Shown one piece after another: positions 7,857 through 16,181 of a DNA stretch of 64,000 nt; positions within the stretch are counted from its first letter, which is position 1; every line of letters begins with the position of its first letter. The notes under the pieces were generated by a model, which was not told the DNA's origin, ran no database searches, and saw only the letters and a program-made list of their open reading frames with translations. The translations under genes and the position numbers were made by a program. This DNA comes from Desulfomicrobium baculatum DSM 4028 (GTDB lineage: Bacteria; Desulfobacterota; Desulfovibrionia; Desulfovibrionales; Desulfomicrobiaceae): positions 3,536,501-3,600,500 of the forward strand of contig NC_013173.1 in NCBI RefSeq assembly GCF_000023225.1, written 5' to 3'.

Positions 7857-9104
7857 ATGTCGGAACAAATGCCCGAACAGTTCTACGACAGGATCTATGT
7901 AGCCAGGCAGCCCATTTTCACGGCGGAAATGAAAATCTGGGGCTATGAGCTTCTTTTCAGGAGTGGAGAGGTCCAATCCGCCGTGTTCACGGACGGCGAC
8001 CAGGCCACGACCCAGGTCATCGCCGATGGATTCGCCCTCGGCTCCCGGGGCATGGGCGCTAAAATCAAGGCGCTGATCAATTTTCCGCGCAATGTCCTTG
8101 TGGGCCACGCGCCCTATGTGCTTCCTTCCGAGCGTTGCGTGGTGGAAATACTGGAGACGGTCTCGCCCGAGGATGAGGTCATGGAGGCCTGCCGGGAGCT
8201 GAAGAGAAACGGCTATACCCTGGCTCTGGATGATTTTGTGGGAGAGCCGGGTTTTGAGCCTTTGTGCGAGATTGCGGACATCATCAAGGTCGATATTCTG
8301 GGCAAGACGCCAGGTGAAGTCATGGCCATCGTCAAGGGCCTGCGCGGGTACAAGGCCCGCCTTCTGGCCGAGAAGGTCGAGAACCTTGATATGTTCAACG
8401 TCTGCAAGCGTCTGGGATTTGAATATTTTCAAGGGTATTTCTTCAGCAAACCCGAGATCATCCCCGGGCGCAAGCTCTCTGCCACGCAGAGCACCAAGAT
8501 CAAACTCCTGAAGGAACTCAATGAAACCGAGACGGAATTGTCCCGGCTGGTGGAGATCATTCAGACGGATCTGTCCATTTCCTATCGCCTGCTCAAGTAC
8601 ATCAATTCCGCCCGTTTCAGCCTGCGCGGTAAAATCGAGTCCATCCAGCGTGCCGTGAACATGCTCGGACGCCAGAATCTGCGTCAATGGCTGCAGGTGG
8701 TCATTCTGTCCGACATCAACTCCACGGACAAGGGTCAGGAGCTGGTCCGCATGTCCGTCTTGCGTGGTCGCTTCCTCCAGCTTTTGGCCGGGGCTGCCCC
8801 TGCGCCGTTTCCCATGGACAGCATGTTCGTGATGGGCTTTTTTTCCGTGCTTGACGCGATTTTGGACCAGCAGATGGCGCAGGTCCTTGACGAGATTTCC
8901 CTGGATCCGGACATCAAGACCACTCTGGTCGACACACATAGCGTGCACTCCGTCTGGATCGGGCTTTTGAATGAGCTTGATCGCGGCAGATGGGACGAGC
9001 TGGAGAAAAAGGCGCAGCAGATGGGCATTCCCATGGAGTTTGTCCACAACGCCGCCAGCGAGGCTGCGCTGTGGACCGACGAAGTCATGGGAGGTGCGTC
9101 CTAG
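7857..9104 (+). CDS. EAL-HDOD signalling protein (YuxH/CdgJ type), copy 1
   Basis: A 415-residue protein with an N-terminal EAL-like domain (about 10-210) and a C-terminal HDOD domain (about 215-405). The EAL signature is degenerate: GYELLFR replaces EALxR. Several catalytic-site positions persist, however: the Asn of INFP, the LDDF pair, the Lys of IIKVDIL, the Glu of LLAEKVE and FQGYFFSKP. HDOD is an HD-like domain without the catalytic HD. Members of this architecture can hydrolyse c-di-GMP or merely act as effectors in motility and adhesion. It is followed by a close paralogue, evidence of local tandem duplication. The start at 7857 is the ATG that aligns with the start of copy 2. Confidence 0.9.
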   Translation: MSEQMPEQFYDRIYVARQPIFTAEMKIWGYELLFRSGEVQSAVFTDGDQATTQVIADGFALGSRGMGAKIKALINFPRNVLVGHAPYVLPSERCVVEILETVSPEDEVMEACRELKRNGYTLALDDFVGEPGFEPLCEIADIIKVDILGKTPGEVMAIVKGLRGYKARLLAEKVENLDMFNVCKRLGFEYFQGYFFSKPEIIPGRKLSATQSTKIKLLKELNETETELSRLVEIIQTDLSISYRLLKYINSARFSLRGKIESIQRAVNMLGRQNLRQWLQVVILSDINSTDKGQELVRMSVLRGRFLQLLAGAAPAPFPMDSMFVMGFFSVLDAILDQQMAQVLDEISLDPDIKTTLVDTHSVHSVWIGLLNELDRGRWDELEKKAQQMGIPMEFVHNAASEAALWTDEVMGGAS

Positions 9105-9180
9105 GGAGGGCCCCAAATGCCCTTGGGGGCTGATTCAAGGTCTGCGAGCTTTCGCGCTCATCAATAAGAAGGACCCGCTG

Positions 9181-10422
9181 ATGGAAGAGACGTATCCGGA
9201 ACAGCTTTACGACAAGTTTTTTGTCGCCCGTCAGCCCATATTCACGGCACAGATGCAGATATGGGGCTATGAGCTGCTTTTCCGTCACGGAGAAAACATT
9301 CAGGAGGCGGTGTTCACGGACGGGGACCAGGCCACGACGCAGATCATAGCCGACGGCTACAATCTTGCGGTGCAGGGGCTGCGCAAGGGAGCCAAGGCTC
9401 TGGTCAATTTTCCGCGCACCCTCCTCGTCGGCCGGGCGCCCTATGTCCTGCCTGCCGACCAGTGCGTGGTGGAGATCCTGGAGACCGTAAGGCCAGAGCC
9501 CGAAGTCATCAGCGCCTGCCGGGAGCTCAAGAAGAGGGGATACACCCTTGCTCTGGATGATTTTGAAGGCGGACCGGGCCTTGAACCCTTGTGCGAGATG
9601 GTCGACATCATCAAGATCGACATCCTGGGCAAGACTCCGGCCGAGGTTGTGGCCATTATGGAGGGTGTCAAAAAGTACGATGCGACGCTGCTGGCCGAGA
9701 AAGTGGAGACCCTCGACGTTTTCAGGGTTTGCAAGCAGCTCGGCTTTACGTATTTTCAAGGTTTTTTCTTCAATCGCCCCGAGGTGATCCCCGGGCGAAA
9801 ACTTTCTGCCACGCAAGTCAACAAGGTCAAGCTGTTAAAGGAATTGAGCGTCCCGGACGTGGATTCCTCCCGTTTGGTGGAAATCATCCAGACGGATCTG
9901 GCCATTTCCTACCGGTTGCTCAAATACATAAATTCCGCATTTTTCGGTCTGCAGATCAAGATCACGTCCATTCCGCGCGCAGTTTCCATGCTCGGATGCC
10001 GTAACCTGCGGCAATGGCTGCAGGTGGTCATCCTGTCCGATGTGAGCACACAGGACAAGGCGCACGAACTGGTCCGCATTTCCGTGCAACGTGCCCGTTT
10101 TCTGCACCTTTTGGCCCACAGGCACCCCACGCCCTTTGACCAGGACAGCATGTTCCTGCTGGGCTTTTTCTCCCTGCTCGACGCCATTCTGGACCAGTCC
10201 ATGGGGCTGGTGCTGGAGGAGATTCCTTTGGAGCCGGGCATCAAGCGGGCCCTGATTGATCCGGATGATCCGAGTGCGGTCTGGCTCGACTTGCTTGACG
10301 AGATAGATCGCTGCAACTGGGACCGTCTGAGCAGGAAGGCTGCGCAGCTGGGGGTTCCCATCGATCTCGTCAACAGGCTCTCCGCCGAGGCCTCGATCTG
10401 GGCGGTCTGGGTCATGAGTTGA
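9181..10422 (+). CDS. EAL-HDOD signalling protein (YuxH/CdgJ type), copy 2
   Basis: A 413-residue paralogue of the preceding gene. It is nearly colinear over its whole length, with identical blocks such as VARQPIFTA, DGDQATTQ, VVEILETV, FQG and LRQWLQVVILSD. It has the same GYELLFR degeneracy and the same retained LDDF, IIKIDIL and AEKVE motifs. An AGAAGGA ribosome binding site lies before ATG at 9181; the 76-nt gap after copy 1 contains a GC-rich stem (GGCCCC/GGGGGC) that may separate expression. The most divergent parts are the last 60 residues and the segment around 55-70, suggesting different partners. Read-out specificity is unknown. Confidence 0.9.
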   Translation: MEETYPEQLYDKFFVARQPIFTAQMQIWGYELLFRHGENIQEAVFTDGDQATTQIIADGYNLAVQGLRKGAKALVNFPRTLLVGRAPYVLPADQCVVEILETVRPEPEVISACRELKKRGYTLALDDFEGGPGLEPLCEMVDIIKIDILGKTPAEVVAIMEGVKKYDATLLAEKVETLDVFRVCKQLGFTYFQGFFFNRPEVIPGRKLSATQVNKVKLLKELSVPDVDSSRLVEIIQTDLAISYRLLKYINSAFFGLQIKITSIPRAVSMLGCRNLRQWLQVVILSDVSTQDKAHELVRISVQRARFLHLLAHRHPTPFDQDSMFLLGFFSLLDAILDQSMGLVLEEIPLEPGIKRALIDPDDPSAVWLDLLDEIDRCNWDRLSRKAAQLGVPIDLVNRLSAEASIWAVWVMS

Positions 10423-10515
10423 GCGGGTTATGGCGAATGTGCTTGAATTTTCCCCATAAAATAAGTGTAACGATTTAAAATTATTCCAAACAGAATTAAC
10501 TTTCAAGGTGATCGC

Positions 10516-11298
10516 ATGGTTGAGCTTTTTTCGTATCCCGCGTTTTTTTACACCATGGCCCTTGTTCTGGGGTTGTGCCTGGGCAGCTTCTACAATGTCT
10601 GCGTGCACCGCTATCTGGTGGGCGCGTCCGTAATCAGGCCCGGCTCGCATTGCCCGGCCTGCGGACATGTGCTGTCCTGGTGGGAAAACATACCGGTCCT
10701 GTCTTACGTCCTGCTCGGGGCGAAATGCCGATCCTGCAAAGGGAAAATTCATTGGCGATACCCGGCCGTGGAGCTTCTTTCCGGAATTCTGGCCCTTCTT
10801 TTCGCGGTCAAGTTCGGCCCGACCGCGCAGTGGCTGACCTACATGGTCTTTCTGGGGATTTTCCTGGTGGCTGCCTTCATCGATCTGGACTCCTTCATCC
10901 TGCCCGACGTTTTGACCTATCCGGCGGCCATCCTGGCCTTGTCCACCCCGCTCTTTCTGCCCGTGGACTGGCTTGAGACCATGCTTGGGGGGCTTTGCGG
11001 CGCGGGAATCTTTCTGCTCCTGCAGCAGGCCTACCTGCGTCTGCGCGGGATCGATGCCCTCGGCACGGGCGACATAAAGCTCATGCTCAGCCTCGGGGCC
11101 CTGGTCGGCCTATCCCTGCTGCCGCTCATGATCCTCCTTTCCGCCCTGTGCGCGCTTGCGATCGCCGTGGTCTACCTGCGACGCCCCGAAGGCCAGGGCC
11201 TGCGCACGGCCATTCCCTTTGGCCCGTTTCTCTGCCTCGGAGCGGTCCTGACCCTGCTCTGGGGTGAAGATCTGTTGCTGATGATCATGAATTTATGA
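10516..11298 (+). CDS. pilD: Type IV prepilin peptidase / N-methyltransferase
   Basis: A polytopic inner-membrane aspartic protease of 260 residues that cleaves type IV prepilins after glycine and N-methylates the new N-terminus. The N-terminal methyltransferase domain has GSFYNVCVHR and the zinc-type pairs CPAC (about 49-52) and CRSC (about 74-77). The protease part has AAFIDLDSFILPD and GTGDIKLM, the two catalytic Asp regions. About seven to eight hydrophobic segments follow. It stands alone behind a 93-nt AT-rich leader with an AAGGTG ribosome binding site. A pilin with a fitting cleavage site is encoded at 41.0 kb. Confidence 0.93.
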   Translation: MVELFSYPAFFYTMALVLGLCLGSFYNVCVHRYLVGASVIRPGSHCPACGHVLSWWENIPVLSYVLLGAKCRSCKGKIHWRYPAVELLSGILALLFAVKFGPTAQWLTYMVFLGIFLVAAFIDLDSFILPDVLTYPAAILALSTPLFLPVDWLETMLGGLCGAGIFLLLQQAYLRLRGIDALGTGDIKLMLSLGALVGLSLLPLMILLSALCALAIAVVYLRRPEGQGLRTAIPFGPFLCLGAVLTLLWGEDLLLMIMNL

Positions 11299-11358
11299 GG
11301 CGGGGCGTGCGTCGACCGGGGCGATTACAGACCCATTTCCGCGATACGGCGGCTTTTA

Positions 11359-12174
11359 TCAGGGCAGGAAGGCTTTGGCGATGAGGTAGAGATCGGCGAA
11401 GGGAGTCCCGGATTTGAGGGCGGACATCATCTGCATGGACAGATCCATTTTCATCTCGGTCGCTTCGATGATTTCCTTTTTGACCAGATTGAGCCTGAAT
11501 TTGACAAAATCGTAGTCGAAACCGTCATTGATGAGCATCAGGCCGTCTTTGAAATACTGGGACGAGATGTATTCCTGAAACGCGATGAGATATTCGACTC
11601 CGTTCCTGCGGGCCAGCATGCAATAGAAGATGAGGTTTATGATCAGCGCCTCGATTTTCAGCTTGTGGTCGATGTTCAGGAATTTGGCCTTGTTCAGCTC
11701 GGCGTTGTCCAGATTCTTCAGCATGAGCTGGGCGACTTCGAAGACCTGCTTTTCAAAAATGGGCGCGATGTGGAATTTGGACAAAAAGCGGATCATCACT
11801 TTCTGCGGATTCTCTTTAGACACGATGCCCAAAAGACCGATGGCCATGAGCACGTATTTACGGTGCAATTCGGCCAGGATGTTTTTTTTTCTGACCTGAG
11901 CCAGTTCCTCGCAGCGTTTGGCCGAAAAAGAGGAGGCGGCCAGTTCGAGCAGAAACCTGACGTGGGGTTCGCGGGTGTGCTTGGCCTCCTCCAGCAGGAA
12001 TTCATCGCCCTTCTTTTTGGAATCCATGGTTTTCTTCACAGACAGCCAAAAAGCGGCCACGCCCTCAAGCGGCATCTCCATGAGGTCGAATTCCTTGGGG
12101 GCCGTCAGCGACTTGGCGCTGGCCCCAAGCAGCAATTCGGAAACCTGCTGGTTGATGTTTCCCGCGTTGTTCAT
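11359..12174 (-). CDS. Protein of unknown function, co-transcribed with the CheX-like gene
   Basis: A 271-residue soluble protein I do not recognise. It is predicted mostly helical, with leucine- and lysine-rich stretches (VRFLLELAASSF, KKNILAELHRKYVLMAIGLLGIV, LKIEALIINLIFYCMLARRNGVEYLI). It has no signal peptide, no clear transmembrane helix and no cysteine pairs. Its ATG lies only 4 nt after the stop of the CheX-like gene, so the two form an operon. By association it may act with CheX in motility or phosphatase control, but this is inference. Convergent with pilD, 60 nt apart. Confidence 0.7.
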   Translation of the reverse strand: MNNAGNINQQVSELLLGASAKSLTAPKEFDLMEMPLEGVAAFWLSVKKTMDSKKKGDEFLLEEAKHTREPHVRFLLELAASSFSAKRCEELAQVRKKNILAELHRKYVLMAIGLLGIVSKENPQKVMIRFLSKFHIAPIFEKQVFEVAQLMLKNLDNAELNKAKFLNIDHKLKIEALIINLIFYCMLARRNGVEYLIAFQEYISSQYFKDGLMLINDGFDYDFVKFRLNLVKKEIIEATEMKMDLSMQMMSALKSGTPFADLYLIAKAFLP

Positions 12175-12178
12175 GAGC

Positions 12179-12637
12179 CTATTCGAAGCAGAATTCCAGG
12201 GTGAAGGTCCCGGCTTCGCAGGAGAAGGGTATGGCGATGGCCACGGCCGAGCTCATGTGCGCGATGGTGTGGTTGTCGCCCATGATGACCGAAGGGGTGG
12301 AGCCCTGGAGTTTCAGGCCCATGTCCGCCAGACCGACGCGGGCCTGGCCGGAGATCATGTTGGTGATTTCGCCCATGGCGTCCTGCACGTCCTGCAGGAT
12401 GTCCTCTATGGCGTCTCCGAGCATCTGCTTGACGATGTGCACGGCGGTTTTGCGGTCAAAGGAGATGGAGAAGGTGCCTTGCTTGTCGCCGGTGATGCCG
12501 ATCACGGCGGAAACATCGCCCCTGGCCATTTTGTCTTTTTTGACGTAAGGCGTGCCGGCCACGACTTCAAGGGCGGCCATGGCGGAGAGGACGTCTTTGG
12601 TTGCTTTGATGAAGGGCTTGGCCAGCGATGGATCCAT
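12179..12637 (-). CDS. cheX: CheX-like chemotaxis phosphatase
   Basis: A 152-residue protein of the CheC/CheX/FliY fold. It has the hallmark helix GEITNMISGQARVGLADMG, with Glu and Asn at the ExxN spacing and a Pro 22 residues further on (GSTPSVI). It has YVKKDK and VSAVIGITGDKQGTFSISFD strands and MSSAVAIAIPF near the end. CheX removes phosphate from CheY-P or related receiver domains. ATG at 12637 follows AAGGAG; a longer reading to 12691 lacks a ribosome site. No CheY is present here, but an HPt protein is encoded divergently 338 nt away, so both may serve the same phosphorelay. Confidence 0.82.
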   Translation of the reverse strand: MDPSLAKPFIKATKDVLSAMAALEVVAGTPYVKKDKMARGDVSAVIGITGDKQGTFSISFDRKTAVHIVKQMLGDAIEDILQDVQDAMGEITNMISGQARVGLADMGLKLQGSTPSVIMGDNHTIAHMSSAVAIAIPFSCEAGTFTLEFCFE

Positions 12638-12975
12638 GGGGTTCTCCTTGAAAGGTGCGGGGATGGAAAACTTCACACCGTGGAACTTCATAAGGAAAAT
12701 TTGTGGCCGGGGTCAACCACAAGACGTGAGCAACTCCAGGATTTCTTGGCAGGCTGGAGCGCTGGTGTTGCGTTTTCTGCGATGTCTTTACGCCAGGCGC
12801 AGCACGCGTGTCTCGCTGCAAAGAGCGTGGTGGAGTTTTAGCCGAAAGGCGAACACCGCGTTCCGGGGCGTTTCCTATTGCGTGCGGCAAGAGATGCTTG
12901 CCAGTCGCGTCCGGGCTTTCTACATGGGGGCCGATTCAACACTTTCGGATTTTGCCTGGAAGCAGGGAGAAAAGC
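12638..12975. other. Intergenic region between divergent cheX-like and HPt genes
   Basis: 338 nt without a credible gene; open frames here are shadows or N-terminal over-extensions of the HPt gene. It must hold both divergent promoters. I see no strong palindrome, no repeat and no convincing -35/-10 pair. Confidence 0.5.
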
Positions 12976-13284
12976 ATGGAGCAGCGGGTCAAGGAACATT
13001 TGTGCCAGGTTTATGGCCTGGGCCTGGATGACGTCGAAGAGCTTTACGGGCTTGGTTGCCAGACAGTGGTCGCCACGCTCGGCCGCCTTGAGGCTGCCTT
13101 TTTGCGATCCGACGCGCAGGAGCTCGCGGACGCGGGGCATATGCTCAAAGGGGCTCTTTTCAACATGGGGCTGCTTGAACTCGGGGAACTGGCCAGAGCG
13201 CTGGAGCTGGCCGGCAAGGCCGGACGCATGGAAGAGGCGCGCGCCGTGTACGACGCGCTCCGCCCGGCCCTGAAATTCTTCTGA
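12976..13284 (+). CDS. Stand-alone histidine phosphotransfer (HPt) protein
   Basis: A 102-residue helical protein with the HPt motif ELADAGHMLKGALFNMGLLELGELARALE. The histidine (about residue 55) corresponds to the phospho-accepting His of AHxLKG. HPt proteins shuttle phosphate between receiver domains of hybrid kinases and response regulators. The start at 12976 is chosen for the AGGGAGAA ribosome site and for the normal HPt length; the frame is open about 56 codons further upstream but that stretch is low in sense. A terminator follows 26 nt after the stop, so it is monocistronic. Partner kinase and regulator are not in the window. Confidence 0.82.
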   Translation: MEQRVKEHLCQVYGLGLDDVEELYGLGCQTVVATLGRLEAAFLRSDAQELADAGHMLKGALFNMGLLELGELARALELAGKAGRMEEARAVYDALRPALKFF

Positions 13285-13309
13285 GATTCGCAGCAATTCC
13301 GGTTTTCTT

Positions 13310-13330
13310 TGCCCGTACCGGGCATTTTCA
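13310..13330 (+). terminator. Rho-independent terminator after the HPt gene
   Basis: TGCCCG / CGGGCA stem with a TAC loop (13310-13324), followed directly by TTTTC. Short but well placed 26 nt after the stop codon. Confidence 0.65.
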
Positions 13331-13361
13331 AAAATAGGATTTCCGCCTGCATGGCGGCCAC

Positions 13362-14090
13362 TCAGTCGTGGTGATGGTGAGGTTCGTCGCCGAGCGGATG
13401 GGCGTGCACGTGACGGTGCGGCAAATGCGGCACGTCGGTGACGAGGCGGCCGTTTTTTATGGTCATGAACTGCGTCGTTGTCCGCGCCAGGAAGTCCCAG
13501 TCATGGGAAATGATGATGCGGGCCGTGGGCAGGCTGTCCAGAATTTCGATGATGCGCTCCCTGGTCTGCGGGTCCAGGCCGTTGGTGGGCTCGTCCAGCA
13601 GCAGGACTTTTGGCTGCATGGACAGGATCGTGGCCAGGGAAACCAGCTTTTTTTCCCCTCCGGACAGGCGGTGGGTCAAACGACCCTCGAATCCGTCCAG
13701 TCCCAGTTCCTTCAGGGTCTGCAAGGATCTTTTCCGCGCCTCGTCCACGGACATTCGCAGATTCAAGGGGCCAAAAGCCACGTCATCGAGCACCGTGGGG
13801 TTGAAGAGCTGGTCTTCCGCGTTCTGCAGGACCATGCCGACCTCGCGGCGCAGGGCGCGAAATTCCTTTTCCCCGCGCACCGGTTCGCCATGGAAAAGGA
13901 CCTGGCCGCGTTGCGGGCTCATGAGCCCCATGACGATATGGAAAAGGGTGGTCTTGCCGCTGCCGTTGGTGCCGTAAAGCCCAATTTTCTGTCCCTGGGC
14001 AAAGGCGAAGTTCACGTCATGTAGTACCGCGCCTCCCGAAGGGTAGGCAAAGGACACGTTTTGCAGGGCGAAAATGGGCGTTTCAGACAA
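13362..14090 (-). CDS. nikO: Nickel/cobalt ECF transporter ATPase NikO/CbiO
   Basis: ABC ATPase subunit of the ECF-type metal importer, 242 residues. Walker A is GLYGTNGSGKTTL (about 36-48), Q-loop MVLQNAEDQLFNP, signature LSGGEKKL, Walker B VLLLDEPTNGLDP, then the H-loop IISHD. The tail is histidine-rich (HLPHRHVHAHPLGDEPHHHHD), plausibly metal-binding. The start is a TTG at 14090 with a GGAG site; it overlaps the nikQ stop by 8 nt. Nickel rather than cobalt is inferred from the NikK/NikL partners; cobalt is possible. Confidence 0.92.
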   Translation of the reverse strand: MSETPIFALQNVSFAYPSGGAVLHDVNFAFAQGQKIGLYGTNGSGKTTLFHIVMGLMSPQRGQVLFHGEPVRGEKEFRALRREVGMVLQNAEDQLFNPTVLDDVAFGPLNLRMSVDEARKRSLQTLKELGLDGFEGRLTHRLSGGEKKLVSLATILSMQPKVLLLDEPTNGLDPQTRERIIEILDSLPTARIIISHDWDFLARTTTQFMTIKNGRLVTDVPHLPHRHVHAHPLGDEPHHHHD

Positions 14091-14850
14091 GGCGTATCTC
14101 CGGAAAAAAGTCCATGAGCACGAGGCCGGCCGTGGCCGTCAGCCACAGGAAGGCGAATAGCGCGTCCCTGCGGCGCGCCTTGAAGCGGACCACGGAGACG
14201 AAGCGTCCCTGAAATCCGCGCAGGACCATGGCCTGATAGACCCGGCTGGAGCGGTCGAAACTGTTGACCAGGACCATGGCCAAAAGGTTCCCGATGGTGC
14301 GGTAGGTGTGCATGCCGGTGCGGGGCGTAAACCCGCGCAGCCTGGCCGCCGTGACCAGCCGCTGCCATTCGTCGGCGATGGCGTGCAGGTAGCGGTAAGT
14401 GAAAAGGAACAGAAATACCAGCTTGGACGGCACACCAAGGCGGTCCAGGGCATGTCCCATTGTCGGGGAGTCCATGGTCGTGACCAGGGCCAGGAAGGTC
14501 AGCAGGATGGCGTTGGATTTGAAGGTCGCAAGCTGCACCAGTGCAATGCCTTCACTGCTTGCCGTCAGCGGGCCAAGGGTGAGAAATGGCGTGCCGGGCA
14601 TGGTCAGGGGTACGGTCAGCCACAGGAAAAGAATGAAGATATTGACCAGGGCCACGCGTTTGCAAAGCAGTCCAAGCGGCGGCCTGCTCAGGCTTAAGAT
14701 TGCCAGGGCCGGAATCAGCGCCGACCCGGCGGCGATGGGCTCTTCCAGCAGGGCCACGCAGCCGGAGAAAAAAGCAGCCATGACCAGGCGCACCCTGGGG
14801 TCGAGCCCATGCACCAGGGAGCGGCCATGGGCAAATGGTTCGTCAAACAC
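14083..14850 (-). CDS. nikQ: Nickel/cobalt ECF transporter transmembrane subunit NikQ/CbiQ
   Basis: The 255-residue T-component that couples the ATPase to the substrate-binding subunit. It starts FDEPFAHGRSLVHGLDPRVRLV, contains several hydrophobic helices, and has the cytoplasmic coupling motifs AARLRGF and YQAMVLRGFQGRF (ARG-type signatures). It uses a GTG start and overlaps nikL by 8 nt. It acts in the inner membrane with NikM and NikO. Translational coupling along the operon is suggested by identical 8-nt overlaps. Confidence 0.92.
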   Translation of the reverse strand: MFDEPFAHGRSLVHGLDPRVRLVMAAFFSGCVALLEEPIAAGSALIPALAILSLSRPPLGLLCKRVALVNIFILFLWLTVPLTMPGTPFLTLGPLTASSEGIALVQLATFKSNAILLTFLALVTTMDSPTMGHALDRLGVPSKLVFLFLFTYRYLHAIADEWQRLVTAARLRGFTPRTGMHTYRTIGNLLAMVLVNSFDRSSRVYQAMVLRGFQGRFVSVVRFKARRRDALFAFLWLTATAGLVLMDFFPEIRLV

Positions 14851-15451
14851 GCGGGCGGCTCTTGAAGTAGGCCCCGATGCCTACCAATCCGAAAATCCAT
14901 CCGATCCCGCCGATGATTTCCTGCAATCCCGGCCCGCTTTGGCTTTGCTCAAGCAGGGCGCGTCGTATGGGGGCAAGCTTCGCGTCGAGGGCGGCATTGA
15001 CCACGTCTTCCACGTCCGCTCGCGACAGCCCCGCCGCGCCCGGATCAGTTCTGCCCGGGCTCATTGCGCCTGCAGCCGTAACTTCCGCATGCGGCGCAAG
15101 GGGCCTCGGAGCTCCCGCGTCCATGAATTCCGCCGCGTCCACGATCCATTCATTCTGGTGCCCTTCTCCGGCCTGCAAGAGAATACGCAAGCCGGATCCG
15201 GACGTGCGGGCCTGGTCCGGGATAGAGAAGCGGAACAGCCCTGCCTCATCGGTCGTTCCCTGCAACAGCGTTTCCCCGCTGCCGGCGTCCTGAACCGCGA
15301 TGGCGCCGTGCCTGACCCGTTTTGATTTGCTGTAGCTGCATTCGACGACGACCTCGCCGCCTTCCACGTAGGCAAAGACATTGACCCGGTGCGCCAGGGC
15401 CGGGGCCGGGATCAGGAAAGTGAAAACAAGGAGCAGGAAAAAGCTACGCAC
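14843..15451 (-). CDS. nikL: NikL-type accessory subunit of the nickel importer
   Basis: A 202-residue envelope protein with a signal peptide (FFLLLVFTFLIPAPALA), an Ig-like beta domain (AHRVNVFAYVEGGEVVVECSYS, GLFRFSIPDQ), a low-complexity linker and one C-terminal membrane helix (IIGGIGWIFGLVGIGAYF). This is the architecture of NikL, which replaces NikN in some Nik systems. The His directly after the predicted cleavage site could bind metal. GTG start with a strong AAAGGAGG site, overlapping the nikM end by 8 nt. Some databases would call it a carboxypeptidase-regulatory-like or CbiL protein. Confidence 0.82.
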   Translation of the reverse strand: MRSFFLLLVFTFLIPAPALAHRVNVFAYVEGGEVVVECSYSKSKRVRHGAIAVQDAGSGETLLQGTTDEAGLFRFSIPDQARTSGSGLRILLQAGEGHQNEWIVDAAEFMDAGAPRPLAPHAEVTAAGAMSPGRTDPGAAGLSRADVEDVVNAALDAKLAPIRRALLEQSQSGPGLQEIIGGIGWIFGLVGIGAYFKSRPRV

Positions 15452-16070
15452 GGATTCCTCCTTTGGAGCGTGATGCGAAACGCAGGAGTTCGGGCCGGAC
15501 CCTGGACAGAAAGGATACGGTCAGCGTGGTCACGATTCCTTCGACGATCATGACCGGAACATGGGCCAGGAAGAGAAGCCTTGCGGCCTGCAGGAAACCT
15601 TCGTTCGTATAGGCCAGGGACAGGGCCGTGAGCAGACCTGCGCCGGCCACGGACAGGGCCCCGCAGCAAAACGCGCCCATTGTCCGCATCGGGCCGGGAC
15701 GGGACAGCAGCGGGCGCAAGAGCAGGAAACACAGCACGGCCGGGAAGGCCATGTTGAAGGCATTCACCCCCAGCACCGTGAAACCTCCGTACTGAAAGAG
15801 CACTGCTTGCAGCATGAGCGCCACCAGGATGGCCGGAAAGGCTGCCCAGCCGAGGATGACGCCGAGGAGGCCGTTTAAGATCAGGTGGGCGCTGGAGGGG
15901 CCGATGGGAATATGGATGAGCGAGCCGACGAAAAAGGCCGCGGCCAGGATGGCCACGGTCATGAGACGGTCGTAATCGAGGCGGTGCAGGCCCAGGGCCG
16001 TGCCGCCGACGGTCAGGACCGCGCCAAGGCCCAGAATGGCTGGAGAAAGAACCCCTTCGGAAATGTGCAC
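15444..16070 (-). CDS. nikM: Nickel/cobalt ECF substrate-binding subunit NikM/CbiM
   Basis: The S-component, about 208 residues, polytopic, with PIGPSSAHLILNGLLGVILGWAAFPAI and GVNAFNMAFPAV. In this family the N-terminus is invariant MHI-x-EG because the free amino group of Met1 and His2 coordinate the metal. Here that N-terminus appears only if translation starts at the GTG at 16068-16070, reading (M)HISEGVL. GAGAGGA lies at good spacing before this GTG. An upstream ATG at 16106 would add 12 residues and destroy the site, so the GTG start is preferred on functional grounds. Confidence 0.93.
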   Translation of the reverse strand: MHISEGVLSPAILGLGAVLTVGGTALGLHRLDYDRLMTVAILAAAFFVGSLIHIPIGPSSAHLILNGLLGVILGWAAFPAILVALMLQAVLFQYGGFTVLGVNAFNMAFPAVLCFLLLRPLLSRPGPMRTMGAFCCGALSVAGAGLLTALSLAYTNEGFLQAARLLFLAHVPVMIVEGIVTTLTVSFLSRVRPELLRFASRSKGGIRA

Positions 16071-16109
16071 GTGTCTGTCCTCTCTTCGCGTGGTTCGGCG
16101 AGGCATGAC

Positions 16110-16138
16110 AAAAAGCCGAGCATGTGTCCATGCCCGGC
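16110..16138 (-). terminator. Terminator-like hairpin between nikK and nikM
   Basis: Read on the minus strand: GCCGGGCATG / CATGCTCGGC stem (16129-16138 with 16115-16124, one G-T pair) followed by TTTTT at 16110-16114. It lies between the nikK stop and the nikM start, so it would attenuate the operon after the first gene. Confidence 0.65.
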
Positions 16139-16181
16139 ACCTGCTTGGGCCTCTAAAGTCAGGTCCGGCATGGATGAGTGC

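Noticed and set aside
16071-16106. ATG at 16106 as the nikM start
   Set aside because: It would add 12 residues before the His that must be residue 2 for metal binding; the GTG at 16070 has a good ribosome site.
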